Shown: positions 1 through 8,954, numbered from the stretch's first letter. The stretch: DNA of 64,000 nt from DASRDU01 sp035560235 (GCA_035560235.1 DATMAG010000106.1:13928-77927); one strand, 5' to 3'. Program-made: numbers and translations. The notes: generated by a model from the sequence alone, not told the origin.

Positions 1-46
1 CCAGTCTGTCCCGATCTGTCTGACAGCTTCTGAAAAGCTGTTGAAA

Positions 47-124
47 TCAGCCGTTCAGCGCCTGCAACCTCAGCGCTTCATCATCAGGATTGTCCTCGAC
101 CAGAAGAATGAATTTCTCACTCAT
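47..124 (-). pseudogene. Truncated response-regulator receiver
   Basis: The 25-codon frame starts MSEKFILLVEDNPDDEALRL, which is the beta1 strand and acidic pocket of a CheY/Rcp1-like receiver. It then meets TGA after ALNG. A complete receiver has about 120-145 residues with the phospho-acceptor Asp near residue 55-65, so the acceptor, the conserved Thr/Ser and the Lys are all missing. The remaining 46 bases to the window edge do not obviously resume a receiver in the frame I checked. It lies 43 bases downstream of the histidine kinase on the same strand, where a cognate regulator would be expected. It is probably a decayed partner gene; a very short real peptide is unlikely. A frameshift or assembly error just after codon 20 is the alternative. 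Confidence 0.7.
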
Positions 125-167
125 CACAGCTTCCTGAATTCCGGCACTGACTGCCGCATATTCTGAT

Positions 168-1853
168 TCAGAGCGTGAAGTAAAACGTCGCGCCCTCGCC
201 CACTCTGCCCTCGGCCCACAGTCTGCCGACGTGCCGGTGAATGATGCGCTCAACAATGGCCAGGCCGATGCCGGTGCCGGAAAATTCGTGCGTTGAATGA
301 AGGCGCTGGAACGGAATGAACAATTTGTCGGCAAAGGCCATCTCGAATCCGACTCCGTTGTCGCGAATGAAATAGACCGGATTGCCGGAATCTTCCTTTC
401 GGCCGAATTCGATGCGCGCCGGATCGCGCCCGGCGGTGAACTTCCACGCATTGCCGAGCAGGTTTTCGAGCGCCACCCGGAGCAGCCGCTCGTCACCTTC
501 GACAACCAGATCGTCGGCCATCACGAACTCGACTGTGCGCTGCGGCTGCGCCCGGCGCAGATCGTCAATGATTTCGCGCGCAAGCAGGCTCAGATTGACG
601 CGCTGGCGCTGAATCGTATGGCGCGTGATGCGCGAGAGATAGAGCAGATCGTCAATCAGTTCAGCCATCCGGTGGCTCGCCGCAATCACGCGCCGCAGAT
701 AGCCCTGTCCGGCTGCATCAAGCTGCGGCAGATACTCTTCAAGCAGCGCCTGGCTGAAGCCTTCCATCGCCCGCAGCGGCGCGCGCAGGTCGTGTGAGAC
801 CGACCACGCGAAGGCTTCAAGTTCAGCGTTGCTCTGGCGCAGTTCCGCCGTGCGTTCAGCGACCCGGTGTTCAAGTTCCGCCGCGTGCTGCTGCGCCTGG
901 GCATACAGTTCCGCATTTTCAAGCGCAATGCCGATCTGCGCCGCGATGGTTTCAAGCAGCCGCTGATCATCCGCTGACCAGGCGTCGAGCTTCGCTGATT
1001 CAACATCCACCACGCCGATGATTCGTTCGCCCGAACGCAGCGGCACACAGAGTTCCGAACGAATGTCGGCGCGAATCTGCCGGTAACGCGCATCGAGGCT
1101 GACATCAGCAATGCGCAGGCTCTCGCCGTGACGGGCGACCCAGCCGGTCAGCCCTTCCTCAATGCTGAAAGCTTCACGATAACGTTCATTTTCAGGCGCA
1201 TCAGCCACCGGGCCGTGCAGGTTGAAGACGAACGGAAAGAGCCGGCTGCCTGTTTCATCAATCAGCAGGACCGCGCAATGCTCCGACCCGAGCGTTTCCT
1301 TCAGCACTTCCAGCACATCCTGCGCCAGCAGTTCGGGCTTGCGCAGCCGCTGCAGCCGCTGACTGACCTGATAGATCGTCGTCAGTTCCTGAACGCGACG
1401 CTGCAACTCAATCGTCAGCTGCTGCTGTTGCCGTTCGAGCGCCAGCTTTTCGGTGATGTCCTCAACGATCACCTGCGCAGCCCGCCGTCCCCCGAATTCA
1501 AGCTGAATCAGCACCAGATTGACATCCATCAGCGTCCCGTCGCGCCGCTGATGCCGCCATTTGCCCGGCAGTTCGACGGTCGAAAGCGACTGGTTGATGT
1601 ACTCAATCAGCCGCGGCACCTCTTCGGGCGGGCGAATGTCGGTGATGCGCATCCGCAGAAATTCATCGCGCGAGTACCCGTATCGCTCAACCGCCGCCTG
1701 ATTGACCTCGAGAAACCGCAGCGTCTCCAGATCGTAGATGTAGATCGGCAGCGGATTGCGTTCGAAGAGCCGCCGAAAATCATCCTCGCTCTGGCGCAGT
1801 CGCGCCTGATTCGTCGCGGCGGCTTCGTCTTTAACGGCAGAAGTCATCTCCAT
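168..1853 (-). CDS. PAS-GAF sensor histidine kinase
   Basis: This is a 561-residue soluble sensor kinase. A PAS domain spans about residues 22-140 (FRRLFERNPLPIYIYDLETL, then FLEVNQAAVERYGYS). A GAF domain follows at about 165-315, then a short coiled coil, and a HisKA domain whose phospho-acceptor is His354 in SVSHDLRAPLRAMEGF. The HATPase domain has an N box (NLLGNAWKF, about 464-472), a G1 box (DNGVGF, about 498) and a G2 box (GTGIGLAIV, about 526-534). No membrane segment or signal peptide is seen, so it should act in the cytoplasm. GAF-HisKA kinases of this type often work with small Rcp1-like receivers. The remnant immediately downstream is such a receiver but is broken, so this kinase may now signal to a partner elsewhere. 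The ligand is unknown. Confidence 0.9.
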   Translation of the reverse strand: MEMTSAVKDEAAATNQARLRQSEDDFRRLFERNPLPIYIYDLETLRFLEVNQAAVERYGYSRDEFLRMRITDIRPPEEVPRLIEYINQSLSTVELPGKWRHQRRDGTLMDVNLVLIQLEFGGRRAAQVIVEDITEKLALERQQQQLTIELQRRVQELTTIYQVSQRLQRLRKPELLAQDVLEVLKETLGSEHCAVLLIDETGSRLFPFVFNLHGPVADAPENERYREAFSIEEGLTGWVARHGESLRIADVSLDARYRQIRADIRSELCVPLRSGERIIGVVDVESAKLDAWSADDQRLLETIAAQIGIALENAELYAQAQQHAAELEHRVAERTAELRQSNAELEAFAWSVSHDLRAPLRAMEGFSQALLEEYLPQLDAAGQGYLRRVIAASHRMAELIDDLLYLSRITRHTIQRQRVNLSLLAREIIDDLRRAQPQRTVEFVMADDLVVEGDERLLRVALENLLGNAWKFTAGRDPARIEFGRKEDSGNPVYFIRDNGVGFEMAFADKLFIPFQRLHSTHEFSGTGIGLAIVERIIHRHVGRLWAEGRVGEGATFYFTL

Positions 1854-2028
1854 TCCGGTCTCCGGCGTCTTTCTATTCAGTGAAAAGGGCTTCTCGCCAC
1901 CTGGAGCGCGGTCGCTCCGATCGCCTGTCTTCCGCGCCAGACTGTTTGCGGAAAGTATGCGATCAGGACGACCGCACTCCCGGTGATGAAACGGCGTTTG
2001 TTTTCAGAGTCTGAGTCAGCGCTTCAAC

Positions 2029-2862
2029 TCACTCTTCATCCGCCCTGCGAAAGATGTCGGTGCTGCCGGGGCATTTCTCCTCCCACAGCCAGACTCCGCC
2101 TCTCAGGCCCAGTTCATTCGGCACGAGACTGACATCGGGCGGCAGTTTGAAACTGATCTCTTTGGCGTTGCCGCCGCCAATATAGAGATGATCGAAAGTC
2201 GTCAGCGCGCGCAGCGTTTCGATGGCGCGCTGCACGCGACGATTCCAGCGCCGCTTTCCAACCGCCTGCAGTGCGGCATTGCCAAGCTGTTGTTCGTAGG
2301 TTTCACCCTTGCGAAAAGGATGATGCGCGAATTCGAGATGCGGCGCGAGACGCCCGTCCTCAAAGAGACTGGAGCCAAAGCCCGTGCCGAGCGTAATCAC
2401 CATCTCGACGCCCTGGCCTTTGATCGCGCCGAGTCCCTGAATGTCAGCGTCATTGAGAATGCGCACAGGCCGCCCCAGTTTTTTCGTCAGCGCCTGATCG
2501 AGCCTGAACCCGCGCCACGCCTGAGTGCCGAGGTTGTGCGCGGTCACCACCCTCCCCCGGCGCACGACGCCGGGAAACCCGACCGAGACGCGGTCATACT
2601 GAGGCAGCGGTTTGATCAGCCTGGCGAGAAGGCTGACCATAACCCTCGGCGAGCAGTTCTGAGGCGTTTTGATGCGCACCCGCTCAGTCAGCATCTCCCC
2701 CTTTACATCCAGCACTGAAGCCTTCAGCCCTGTGCCGCCGATATCAATCGCCAGTGTCTTCGGCCCGGCGGCAGCTTCAGTCGGCTGGCCATTCGATGCG
2801 GCAGCCTGACTGACACGGCGCGCGGTCGTCCTGCTCTTTTTCGTTCCGGCAGTCTTTTTCAT
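2029..2862 (-). CDS. ROK-family kinase, polyphosphate-glucokinase-like
   Basis: The 277-residue sugar kinase has the ROK/actin-fold phosphate loop LAIDIGGTGLKAS at about residues 37-49, the substrate-site Asp in RILNDADIQGLGA, the loop ITLGTGFGSSLF and a C-terminal YIGGGNAKEI. The stretch HHPFRKGETYEQQLG resembles polyphosphate glucokinases of the PpgK type. Polyphosphate or ATP as phosphoryl donor is therefore plausible, with glucose as acceptor, but this is inferred from resemblance only. The first 36 residues are Lys/Arg/Ala-rich and low in complexity; a later start is possible. It is the last gene of the minus-strand sugar block. A separate ATP-type glucokinase gene lies at 33.4 kb. Confidence 0.8.
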   Translation of the reverse strand: MKKTAGTKKSRTTARRVSQAAASNGQPTEAAAGPKTLAIDIGGTGLKASVLDVKGEMLTERVRIKTPQNCSPRVMVSLLARLIKPLPQYDRVSVGFPGVVRRGRVVTAHNLGTQAWRGFRLDQALTKKLGRPVRILNDADIQGLGAIKGQGVEMVITLGTGFGSSLFEDGRLAPHLEFAHHPFRKGETYEQQLGNAALQAVGKRRWNRRVQRAIETLRALTTFDHLYIGGGNAKEISFKLPPDVSLVPNELGLRGGVWLWEEKCPGSTDIFRRADEE

Positions 2863-3028
2863 GAACTCTCCACTATCAAGCGAGGACTGGTAAATGGTCA
2901 GATGTTTTCGGTCAACTGTCGAATGATGGGCGCACTATACCTGAAGCTGCTGTGAGTTGTGAATGGCTTTCAGTCAGGTTGTGACAGGCAGGCCAGGAGT
3001 AAGAAACGAAAAGTCAGCCATCGAAAAA

Positions 3029-3129
3029 CAGCCGCGAATCTGCGCGAATGCGGAATAGGGAATGAAGACTGCGCTTCCTGATTCCCCATTCTTCATTCCC
3101 CACTCCGCATTCGCGCAGATTCGCGGCTG
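3029..3129. repeat. Long intergenic inverted repeat
   Basis: Perfect 26-base arms at 3029-3054 and 3104-3129 (right arm begins TCCGCATTCGCGCAG) surround a 49-base loop. Imperfect pairing continues inwards (GGGAATGAAG against CTTCATTCCCC). Each arm is built of near-repeats of the word GCGAAT. It lies in the 291-base gap downstream of the aldehyde dehydrogenase and upstream of the ROK gene, both on the minus strand, so it could form a hairpin in the transcript. There is no clear U-tract. The arm resembles the CAGCCACGAATGAACAC family found elsewhere in the window. Confidence 0.85.
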
Positions 3130-3153
3130 GTCTTCAGCAGTTTTACTGTCAGA

Positions 3154-4584
3154 TCAGATGGTCAGGCCCAGCGAAACGTGTCTGGTTTCGAGGAAGGCAT
3201 CCATTCCTTCAATGCCCAGTTCGCGGCCCCAGCCGCTCTGCTTTGCGCCGCCGAACGGGCACTGGCTGGTAGAAGGAACAGCGTCATTGATGCCGATGGT
3301 TCCGGCTTCGAGCGACTCCATCAGCCTGAAAGCGCGGTCGAGATTCTGCGTGAAGGCATAGGCGCTGAGGCCATAAATCGTGTCGTTCGCCAGTTCAATC
3401 GCTTCCTCTTCAGTCTCGAAGGCAGTTACCGGAGCCACCGGAGCAAAAGTCTCTTCGCTCATACACAGCGCCTGTTTCGGCACATCGCTCAGCACCGTCG
3501 GTTCAATGAAAAACCCGGCGCGGCCTTCAACCCGTCTGCCACCGCAACAGAGACGCGCGCCCTGCGACACGGCATCGTCAATATGCTCCAGCGCCTTGCG
3601 CACTCCGGCTTCATCAACCAGCGGCCCGATGTCAGTGCCCGGTTCCAGTCCGTTACCGACCTTCAGGGCCTTTGTTTTCTCGACGAACGCTGCAAGAAAA
3701 CGGTCATAAATTCCGCGCTGCACACAGATCCGGTTTGAAGCGATGCACGATTGCCCTGTGTTGCGGAACTTCGTAATCAGCGCGCCTTCGACTGCCTTGT
3801 TGAGATCAGCGTCATCGAAGATCAGCACCGGAGCGTGGCCGCCGAGTTCGAGCGAGAGCGGTTTGACGCGCTGCGCCGCGCCTGCGATCAGCAGCCTGCC
3901 GACTTCGGTTGAGCCGGTAAAAGTGATCTTGCGGCACAGCGGATTTTCAAGAAACTCAGCGCCGATTTCAGCAGCCGATCCGGCCACAAGCTGAAAGACG
4001 CCTTTCGGCAGTTCCGCCGCCGCCGCGCATTCAGCCAGCGCCACCGCACAGAGCGGAGTCTGCGCCGCAGGCTTCAGCACCACCGTGCAACCCGCAGCCA
4101 GGGCGGGAGCCACCTTGCGCACCGCCAGCACGAGCGGAAAATTCCAGGGACTGATCGCGCCGACCACGCCGGGCGGAGCCTTGATGACAAGGTGGCGTTT
4201 GCCATCAGCCTGATTCGGCACAACGCGCCCGTAAGCGCGCCGCGCCTCTTCAGCAAACCAGCGCAGATGATCTGCCGCCATCGCCACTTCACCCAGGCTC
4301 TGCGCCAGCGGCTTGCCATTTTCAAGCGTGATCGTCCGGGCAATCTCATCGCGCCGCAATTCAAGCTGATCAGCGATGCGGTGCAGAAAGCCCCCGCGCG
4401 CTTTGCCCGTCAGTTTGCGCCAGCCCGCAAAAGCCGCGTGCCCGTCACTCAGCGCCTGCGCCACGCGCCCGCGATCAATGAGTGAAATCGCCGCGAACGC
4501 CTCACCCGTCGCCGGATTGACAACCGGCTTCGCATCCGCCGTCGTCACCCATTCGCCATTCAGATAAACCGGATAAGTTTTCAT
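3154..4584 (-). CDS. gabD: Aldehyde dehydrogenase, succinate-semialdehyde type
   Basis: This is a 476-residue NAD(P)-dependent aldehyde dehydrogenase, the normal length for the GabD group. Catalytic residues are visible: Asn148 in SPWNFPL, Glu246 in SLELGGHAPVL and nucleophile Cys280 in NTGQSCIASNRI. The cofactor-binding TFTGSTEVGR and the C-terminal PFGGAKQSGWGRELG are also intact. It oxidises a semialdehyde to the acid, most likely succinate semialdehyde or, given the surrounding sugar-acid genes, alpha-ketoglutarate semialdehyde. The substrate cannot be fixed from sequence. It follows the transaldolase gene on the minus strand across a repeat-filled spacer of 111 bases. Confidence 0.88.
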   Translation of the reverse strand: MKTYPVYLNGEWVTTADAKPVVNPATGEAFAAISLIDRGRVAQALSDGHAAFAGWRKLTGKARGGFLHRIADQLELRRDEIARTITLENGKPLAQSLGEVAMAADHLRWFAEEARRAYGRVVPNQADGKRHLVIKAPPGVVGAISPWNFPLVLAVRKVAPALAAGCTVVLKPAAQTPLCAVALAECAAAAELPKGVFQLVAGSAAEIGAEFLENPLCRKITFTGSTEVGRLLIAGAAQRVKPLSLELGGHAPVLIFDDADLNKAVEGALITKFRNTGQSCIASNRICVQRGIYDRFLAAFVEKTKALKVGNGLEPGTDIGPLVDEAGVRKALEHIDDAVSQGARLCCGGRRVEGRAGFFIEPTVLSDVPKQALCMSEETFAPVAPVTAFETEEEAIELANDTIYGLSAYAFTQNLDRAFRLMESLEAGTIGINDAVPSTSQCPFGGAKQSGWGRELGIEGMDAFLETRHVSLGLTI

Positions 4585-4590
4585 TGTTTG

Positions 4591-4693
4591 TCTGTTGTCC
4601 GTTGTCCGTGGCAGTTGTCAGTGACAGTTGAAATCAACGGGCAACGGACTACTGACCACTGACCACTAACCACTGACTGCTGACCATTAACCA
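4591..4693. repeat. Quasi-periodic ACTGACC spacer repeat
   Basis: Almost the entire spacer between the aldolase stop and the dehydrogenase start is made of short variant words. The left half repeats TTGTCCG. The right half repeats a 7-mer (ACTGACC, ACTGACC, ACTAACC, ACTGACT, GCTGACC, ATTAACC). The left TTGTCCGTTGTCCG can pair with the central CAACGGGCAACGGAC. The 7-mer also occurs at 10.2 and 11.1 kb. It is not a CRISPR, because there are no spacers. Confidence 0.75.
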
Positions 4694-4695
4694 CT

Positions 4696-5343
4696 TCATT
4701 TCGGTATTTTGTTCCAGTCATCGAGGAACTGATTGATAGCCATGTCGGTCATCGGGTGTTCGTAAAGCTGCGCCAGAATGTCGAAGGCCATCGTGCAGAC
4801 ATCGGCTCCGGCCAGGGCGGCTTCAAGCACGTGCGTCGGGTGGCGCGTGGCGGCTGACAGCACCTGCGTTTTGAAACCGTAGTTGTTGTAAATCTGCCGC
4901 GTCTGTCGCAGCAGATCCATGCCGATGTGTCCGAACGCATCCAGCCGCCCGATGAAAGGGCTGATGTATGTCGCGCCGCATCTGGCGGCGAGCAGGGCCT
5001 GGAGCGGTGAAAACGTCACTGTCACATTTGTTTTGATGCCTTCGGCGCTCAGGATTTTGACGGCCTTGAGCCCTTCCTTCATCAGCGGAACTTTGACGAC
5101 GACATTCTTCGGATTGAGCTTCACCAGCTCGTGCGCCTCTTCGACAATTTCCGGCGCGGTCAGCGTGACTGTTTCCAGGCTGACCGGACCATCCACGATG
5201 TCGAGAATTTCGCGGTACACATCGAGCGCCCTGCGACCCGTGCGGGCAATCCACGAAGGATTGGTCGTTACGCCTTCGATAATGCCCCAGTCCCAGGCGG
5301 TTCTGATCTGATCCACATCGGCTGTATCAATAAAAAGTTTCAT
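4696..5343 (-). CDS. Transaldolase / fructose-6-phosphate aldolase (TalC type)
   Basis: This is a 215-residue class I aldolase of the small transaldolase (subfamily 3/FSA) group. It starts MKLFIDTADVDQI, and TTNPS (about residue 27) marks the phosphate-side loop. The Schiff-base lysine is Lys84 in NVVVKVPLM. TFSPLQALLAARCGATYISP and FIGRLDAFG are further family landmarks. The family either transfers dihydroxyacetone units between sugar phosphates or cleaves fructose 6-phosphate; sequence alone does not separate these. I start at 5343 rather than the longer frame, because the upstream part would be translated from the dispersed repeat and lacks family similarity. Neighbours suggest a role in carbon from sugar acids or the pentose phosphate pathway. 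Confidence 0.88.
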   Translation of the reverse strand: MKLFIDTADVDQIRTAWDWGIIEGVTTNPSWIARTGRRALDVYREILDIVDGPVSLETVTLTAPEIVEEAHELVKLNPKNVVVKVPLMKEGLKAVKILSAEGIKTNVTVTFSPLQALLAARCGATYISPFIGRLDAFGHIGMDLLRQTRQIYNNYGFKTQVLSAATRHPTHVLEAALAGADVCTMAFDILAQLYEHPMTDMAINQFLDDWNKIPK

Positions 5344-5373
5344 GAAATACCTCGGATGATCTGTAAATCCTTT

Positions 5374-5428
5374 CAGCCGCGAATGAACACAAACATTCAC
5401 GAAACAGTCCTGGCTTCAGACGCGGCTG
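5374..5428. repeat. CACGAATGAACAC-family repeat, degenerate copy
   Basis: The word CAGCCGCGAATGAACAC and the following ACATTCACGAAAC match the dispersed family seen at 19.8, 44.8 and 58.0 kb with a few changes. Only a short inverted partner, CGCGGCTG at about 5421-5428, is present. It lies just upstream of the transaldolase gene. Confidence 0.65.
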
Positions 5429-5470
5429 ACTTCTTCCTGAATTTGAATGATGAGCAGGCCGGTGAAGTCA

Positions 5471-6436
5471 TCACTTTTTCGGCCTGCTGAAATTGGCGTA
5501 ATTGCGTGCAGCTTCACCGTTCAGCACGGCGGCCACATCGCGGCAGACAGTGGCCACCACGCGCGCCTGCGCTTCGCGGGTGAAGGCCGCGACGTGGGGC
5601 ATCATAACGACGTTGTCCATTTCGGCGAGCGCGCTCGCGGCGGGCGGCTCCTGTGCGCGCACATCGAGCGCAGCTCCGGCAATCAGTCCCTCGCGCAAGG
5701 CGCGGATCAGCCCGTCTTCATTGACCACACCGCCACGCGAAGTGTTGATGAAATACGCGCTCCGCTTCATCTGACCGAAGCGGTCATAATCAAACAGATT
5801 TCTCGTCTCATTCGTCAGCGGCAGATGGCACGAAACGAAGTCAGCCTGCGCCAGCGCTTCATCAAGACTGCCAAGCCTCGCGCGCAGGTTCATCACATTC
5901 AATCCGTCAGGATCAACGAACGGGTCATAAGCAACAATATCCATCCCAAGCGCCCGCGCTTTGGTCGCCGTGCTGACGCCGATGCGACCGAAGCCGACAA
6001 CGCCGAGCGTTTTGCCCAGAATCTCAGTGCCGGTGAAACGATGCCGGTTCCAGTTGCCCTGCCGCGTGTCACGATCTGCGGCGGGAATCATCCGCGCCAG
6101 CGCCAGCATCAGGCCAAGCGCCAGTTCAGCCACCGAATTGGTCGTCTGTTCAGGCGCGAAACCAACAACGGTGCCGTGGTCCGATGCCGCGCCGAGATCA
6201 ACGTTATCCAGCCCGACCCCGGCCCGACCGATGATTTCAAGCTTCGCTCCCGCCGCAACAAGTTCGCGCGTCACCTGCGTCTGATTGCGCACAATCAAAG
6301 CGCGAAACTCAGGAATCAGCGCAAACAATCTGTCCGGCTGCTGCCACAAATCAGGCTCAAAGGCACAGTCAAACCTCTGCCGCAGCGCATCCATCGCCGG
6401 GCCGATGATGTTTTCAGTAATGAGAATGTCAGGCAT
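5471..6436 (-). CDS. D-2-hydroxyacid dehydrogenase (SerA-like)
   Basis: This is a 321-residue NAD-dependent D-isomer-specific 2-hydroxyacid dehydrogenase. The nucleotide-binding loop GVVGFGRIG lies at about 145-153. The catalytic triad is visible as Arg234 (NTSRGGVVNEDGL), Glu263 (ALDVRAQEPP) and His281 (MPHVAAFTRE). There is no C-terminal ACT regulatory domain, so it corresponds to the short form of phosphoglycerate-dehydrogenase-like enzymes. It could make phosphohydroxypyruvate for serine synthesis. Equally, it could reduce a keto acid of the adjacent sugar-acid pathway. It lies 52 bases downstream of the DUF4380-like gene on the same strand. Confidence 0.85.
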   Translation of the reverse strand: MPDILITENIIGPAMDALRQRFDCAFEPDLWQQPDRLFALIPEFRALIVRNQTQVTRELVAAGAKLEIIGRAGVGLDNVDLGAASDHGTVVGFAPEQTTNSVAELALGLMLALARMIPAADRDTRQGNWNRHRFTGTEILGKTLGVVGFGRIGVSTATKARALGMDIVAYDPFVDPDGLNVMNLRARLGSLDEALAQADFVSCHLPLTNETRNLFDYDRFGQMKRSAYFINTSRGGVVNEDGLIRALREGLIAGAALDVRAQEPPAASALAEMDNVVMMPHVAAFTREAQARVVATVCRDVAAVLNGEAARNYANFSRPKK

Positions 6437-6488
6437 AAGTCTGATTGTGCTGAACCAGTATTTGAAATCCCGTTTCTGCTGATCAGGT

Positions 6489-7499
6489 TTATTCGCGCCC
6501 CTGTTTTCTGATCAGGGGCAGCACCTTCGCCTTCACATCTTCTTCAGTGAACTCAGGGCTGATGTCCCTGTGCAGTTCCCACGTTTCTTCGTGCGTGACT
6601 TCAGCGCCGGGTTGCAGGCTCGTGAGCGGGCCGAGCGTTTCAAGTTCGAGCATCCGGTTGTTGGTGAACAGTTCGACCGATGAACCGAGGTCGGGATACT
6701 TTGCGCCTTCGACAAAGCGAAATCTTTTGACGAACAGATAAGGTTTGAGCGCATAAGCGCACCAGCCTTCATTATTGGCGATGCCGACCTTGGCGCGTTC
6801 GACTGAAGCGTCATTGCCTGCGCGGTGGCGCAGCAGCACAAAATCGGTGCCGAGAAAGTAACGATCATCGCGCAGATTCGTGTAAGGCCACAGCGCAAGC
6901 TGACGATTCGGCAGCAGGCGGTCAGGATGAAACTTTGTCGGCAGCGGCGAAATCGCAAAACCACCCGGAGCCATCACGCTCAACGCCCAGGGCGCAAGCT
7001 CAACCTCCCACAGTCCGGCATTGCGCAACCGGTGAATCACCTTCACTTCGGCCCTGGCCGGATTCATCGTGATTTCGATGGTCTTCTGAATGCCGGTCAG
7101 CTTTTCAACCGGCGCGGTCAGCAGCAGGCCATTGGCAATCTCTCTGACTTCAATCGGGTGATTGTCGTTCTGATAGGTGCGCGTCTTGTCTTCGGGCGCG
7201 TGCCACAAACGATGGCCGCCGTAATTGCGAAACTCATCGCCGCCGGTCTTGCCCGCAAAATCCTCGCGCACATAAAAAAGATTCCTCTCGCCCGCAAAAC
7301 CGAGCGAGATGATGCGCGGCCCGACATCTGTGGTGGCGATGAATTCAATCAGGCCGTTGCTGACCTTGTAACAGTTCGGCCAGCCCGCAAAGCTGACCTT
7401 TTCGCTTCTGACTTGTGCCATAGCGTTGAGATGAACAATAACCAGCGAGAGAACCGCAACCGCGAGAGTGCGGCAGAATTTCAGGGTCATTGCGTTCAT
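6489..7499 (-). CDS. Secreted DUF4380-like protein
   Basis: The mature part begins after a clear signal peptide (MNAMTLKF, hydrophobic AVAVLSLVIV, then a probable AMA-Q cleavage site), so the 336-residue protein should be periplasmic. The body is beta-rich (YKVSNGLIEFIATTDVGPRI, then FRNYGGHRLWHAPED) and resembles DUF4380, a domain with a likely galactose-mutarotase-like fold, though no activity is assigned. The start at 7499 was preferred because it opens the signal peptide and lies only 4 bases after the stop of the transporter, which suggests translational coupling. A role in handling sugars before or after uptake is an inference from the neighbours. Confidence 0.72.
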   Translation of the reverse strand: MNAMTLKFCRTLAVAVLSLVIVHLNAMAQVRSEKVSFAGWPNCYKVSNGLIEFIATTDVGPRIISLGFAGERNLFYVREDFAGKTGGDEFRNYGGHRLWHAPEDKTRTYQNDNHPIEVREIANGLLLTAPVEKLTGIQKTIEITMNPARAEVKVIHRLRNAGLWEVELAPWALSVMAPGGFAISPLPTKFHPDRLLPNRQLALWPYTNLRDDRYFLGTDFVLLRHRAGNDASVERAKVGIANNEGWCAYALKPYLFVKRFRFVEGAKYPDLGSSVELFTNNRMLELETLGPLTSLQPGAEVTHEETWELHRDISPEFTEEDVKAKVLPLIRKQGRE

Positions 7500-7503
7500 G
7501 GCT

Positions 7504-8808
7504 TCATCTGTTGATCTGAACCCGCCGGTAATCTCCGAGCGTGGCAAACAGAATCACGATTCCGACAAGCGGCATCAGCGCGGCCATCAAAAAGACCGGC
7601 ACATAACTGAACCTGTCCACGATCACGCCGGTCAGGTATGGAAACAGAATCCCGCTCAGCCCGCTTGCCACGCCCGTCAGCCCGGTCACGCGCGCGACCG
7701 CTGAATTCGGAAAGACATCCGACACCGAAGCAAACATATTGGCCGACAAAAAAGTGTGACCGAGCAGCACCAGCGAAATGGCCGCTACCGCCAGCGGAAT
7801 GCTGTTGAGCACCGGCACCACGAAGCTGAGCAGGCACAGCGCCGCGCCGAAAAAGAGCGTCGTCTTTCTGGCCGAACTCACCGCCAGGCCTCTGGCAATC
7901 AGCCAGCCTGCCACCAGCCCGCCGCCGATGCTGCCCAGATCGCCAAAGAGAAATGTGACCGAGTTGAAATAGGAACTCTCACGCACGCTCAGGCCGCGCA
8001 CGTCACGAAAGTAATTCGGCATCCAGTAAATATAGAACTGCACAACCGGGCCGACCCAGAAGCGGCACAGCATCAGCCCCCACGTCTGCTTCAGTCGCAG
8101 AAGCTGCCAGTTCGTCGGCGCAGCGTCAGCCGCAGTTTCAATCGCGCTGCCTGCGGCAATGTATCCGGCTTCGGCAGCAGTGATCTGCGGATGCTCCTTC
8201 GGCTGACGATAAAGCAGCCACCACGCCGCGACCCAGAACACACCAAGCACACTCGGCACCAGAAAGCCCGCGCGCCAGCCGTACCGTTCCGCAATCGGAA
8301 TCACCAGAAACGGCGCGATGAATGAACCGATCATTGACGCGCTGTTGAAGATGCCGATGGCCAGCGCGCGCTCTTTGACCGGGAACCACTGCGCGACGAC
8401 CTTGTTGCCGCCCGAATAATTTCCGCACTCGCCAGTGCCGAGCCAGAAGCGAAAGATTCTGAACTGCCACAAAGAACCGGCGACCGCGTGCAGCCCATTG
8501 CCAAGCGACCACCAGATCACGGCAAAGGCCAGCCCGAGCCGCACGCCGACGCGATCCATCAGCCAGCCCATCGGAAACTCGCCAACCACCATGCCGAACT
8601 GAAACCACGACACGATGGTTCCGTACTGCGTGTTTGAAAGATGAAACGTATCGCGGATGACCGGCGAGAGCACTGACAACGCCTGCCGGTCAACGAAGTT
8701 GATGACCGTCACACAGAAGAGCAGGCCGAGAATCCACCATCGCACCTGCCGGTGCAGCGGCGGCATCACAGCCTCTTCAATGGTCGTCTGCGCGACAGCC
8801 TGAGCCAT
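7504..8808 (-). CDS. MFS transporter, hexuronate/anion-cation symporter type
   Basis: This 434-residue inner-membrane protein has about 12 hydrophobic segments and belongs to the anion:cation symporter branch of the major facilitator family. Landmarks are NFVDRQALSVLSPVI in TM1, QFGMVVGEFPMGWLMDRVG after TM2 and GTGECGNYSGGNK near TM4. The closest familiar relatives are ExuT-like hexuronate and galactonate transporters, so a sugar acid is the likely cargo. It is followed 4 bases later by the DUF4380-like gene and preceded by threonine synthase across a long inverted repeat. Confidence 0.85.
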   Translation of the reverse strand: MAQAVAQTTIEEAVMPPLHRQVRWWILGLLFCVTVINFVDRQALSVLSPVIRDTFHLSNTQYGTIVSWFQFGMVVGEFPMGWLMDRVGVRLGLAFAVIWWSLGNGLHAVAGSLWQFRIFRFWLGTGECGNYSGGNKVVAQWFPVKERALAIGIFNSASMIGSFIAPFLVIPIAERYGWRAGFLVPSVLGVFWVAAWWLLYRQPKEHPQITAAEAGYIAAGSAIETAADAAPTNWQLLRLKQTWGLMLCRFWVGPVVQFYIYWMPNYFRDVRGLSVRESSYFNSVTFLFGDLGSIGGGLVAGWLIARGLAVSSARKTTLFFGAALCLLSFVVPVLNSIPLAVAAISLVLLGHTFLSANMFASVSDVFPNSAVARVTGLTGVASGLSGILFPYLTGVIVDRFSYVPVFLMAALMPLVGIVILFATLGDYRRVQINR

Positions 8809-8831
8809 TCAGCCCTGCCTTGTCATCAGCA

Positions 8832-8946
8832 GGAAGAGAGATGACGGAACAGACGAAAATAACGGCAGAAACGAAAAGCTTCACACTCTCTTCAGTTCTG
8901 CTTCCGTGTGTTTCGTTATTTCCGTGTGTTCCGTCATCTCTCTTCC
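8832..8946. repeat. Inverted repeat, GATGACGGAACAGACG family (copy 1)
   Basis: Perfect 19-base outer arms at 8832-8850 and 8928-8946 (GGAAGAGAGATGACGGAAC) are followed by weaker internal pairing. Each arm contains near-repeats of CGGAACAGACG/ACGAAA. The element fills most of the gap between the stop of thrC and the start of the MFS gene. A second copy, with 34-base arms, is at 18064-18174. Confidence 0.88.
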
Positions 8947-8954
8947 CTGTCTGT

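Noticed and set aside
1128..1883. 251-codon plus-strand frame opposite the first kinase
   Set aside because: It is antisense to PAS-GAF coding sequence with intact motifs, so it is a composition shadow.
4651..4693. Regular 7-base repeats taken as a CRISPR-like array
   Set aside because: Units are only 7 bases, contiguous and without spacers, and no cas genes are present.
5344..5400. Upstream start for the transaldolase gene
   Set aside because: The added residues would be encoded by the dispersed repeat, and the family N-terminus begins at MKLFIDTADV.
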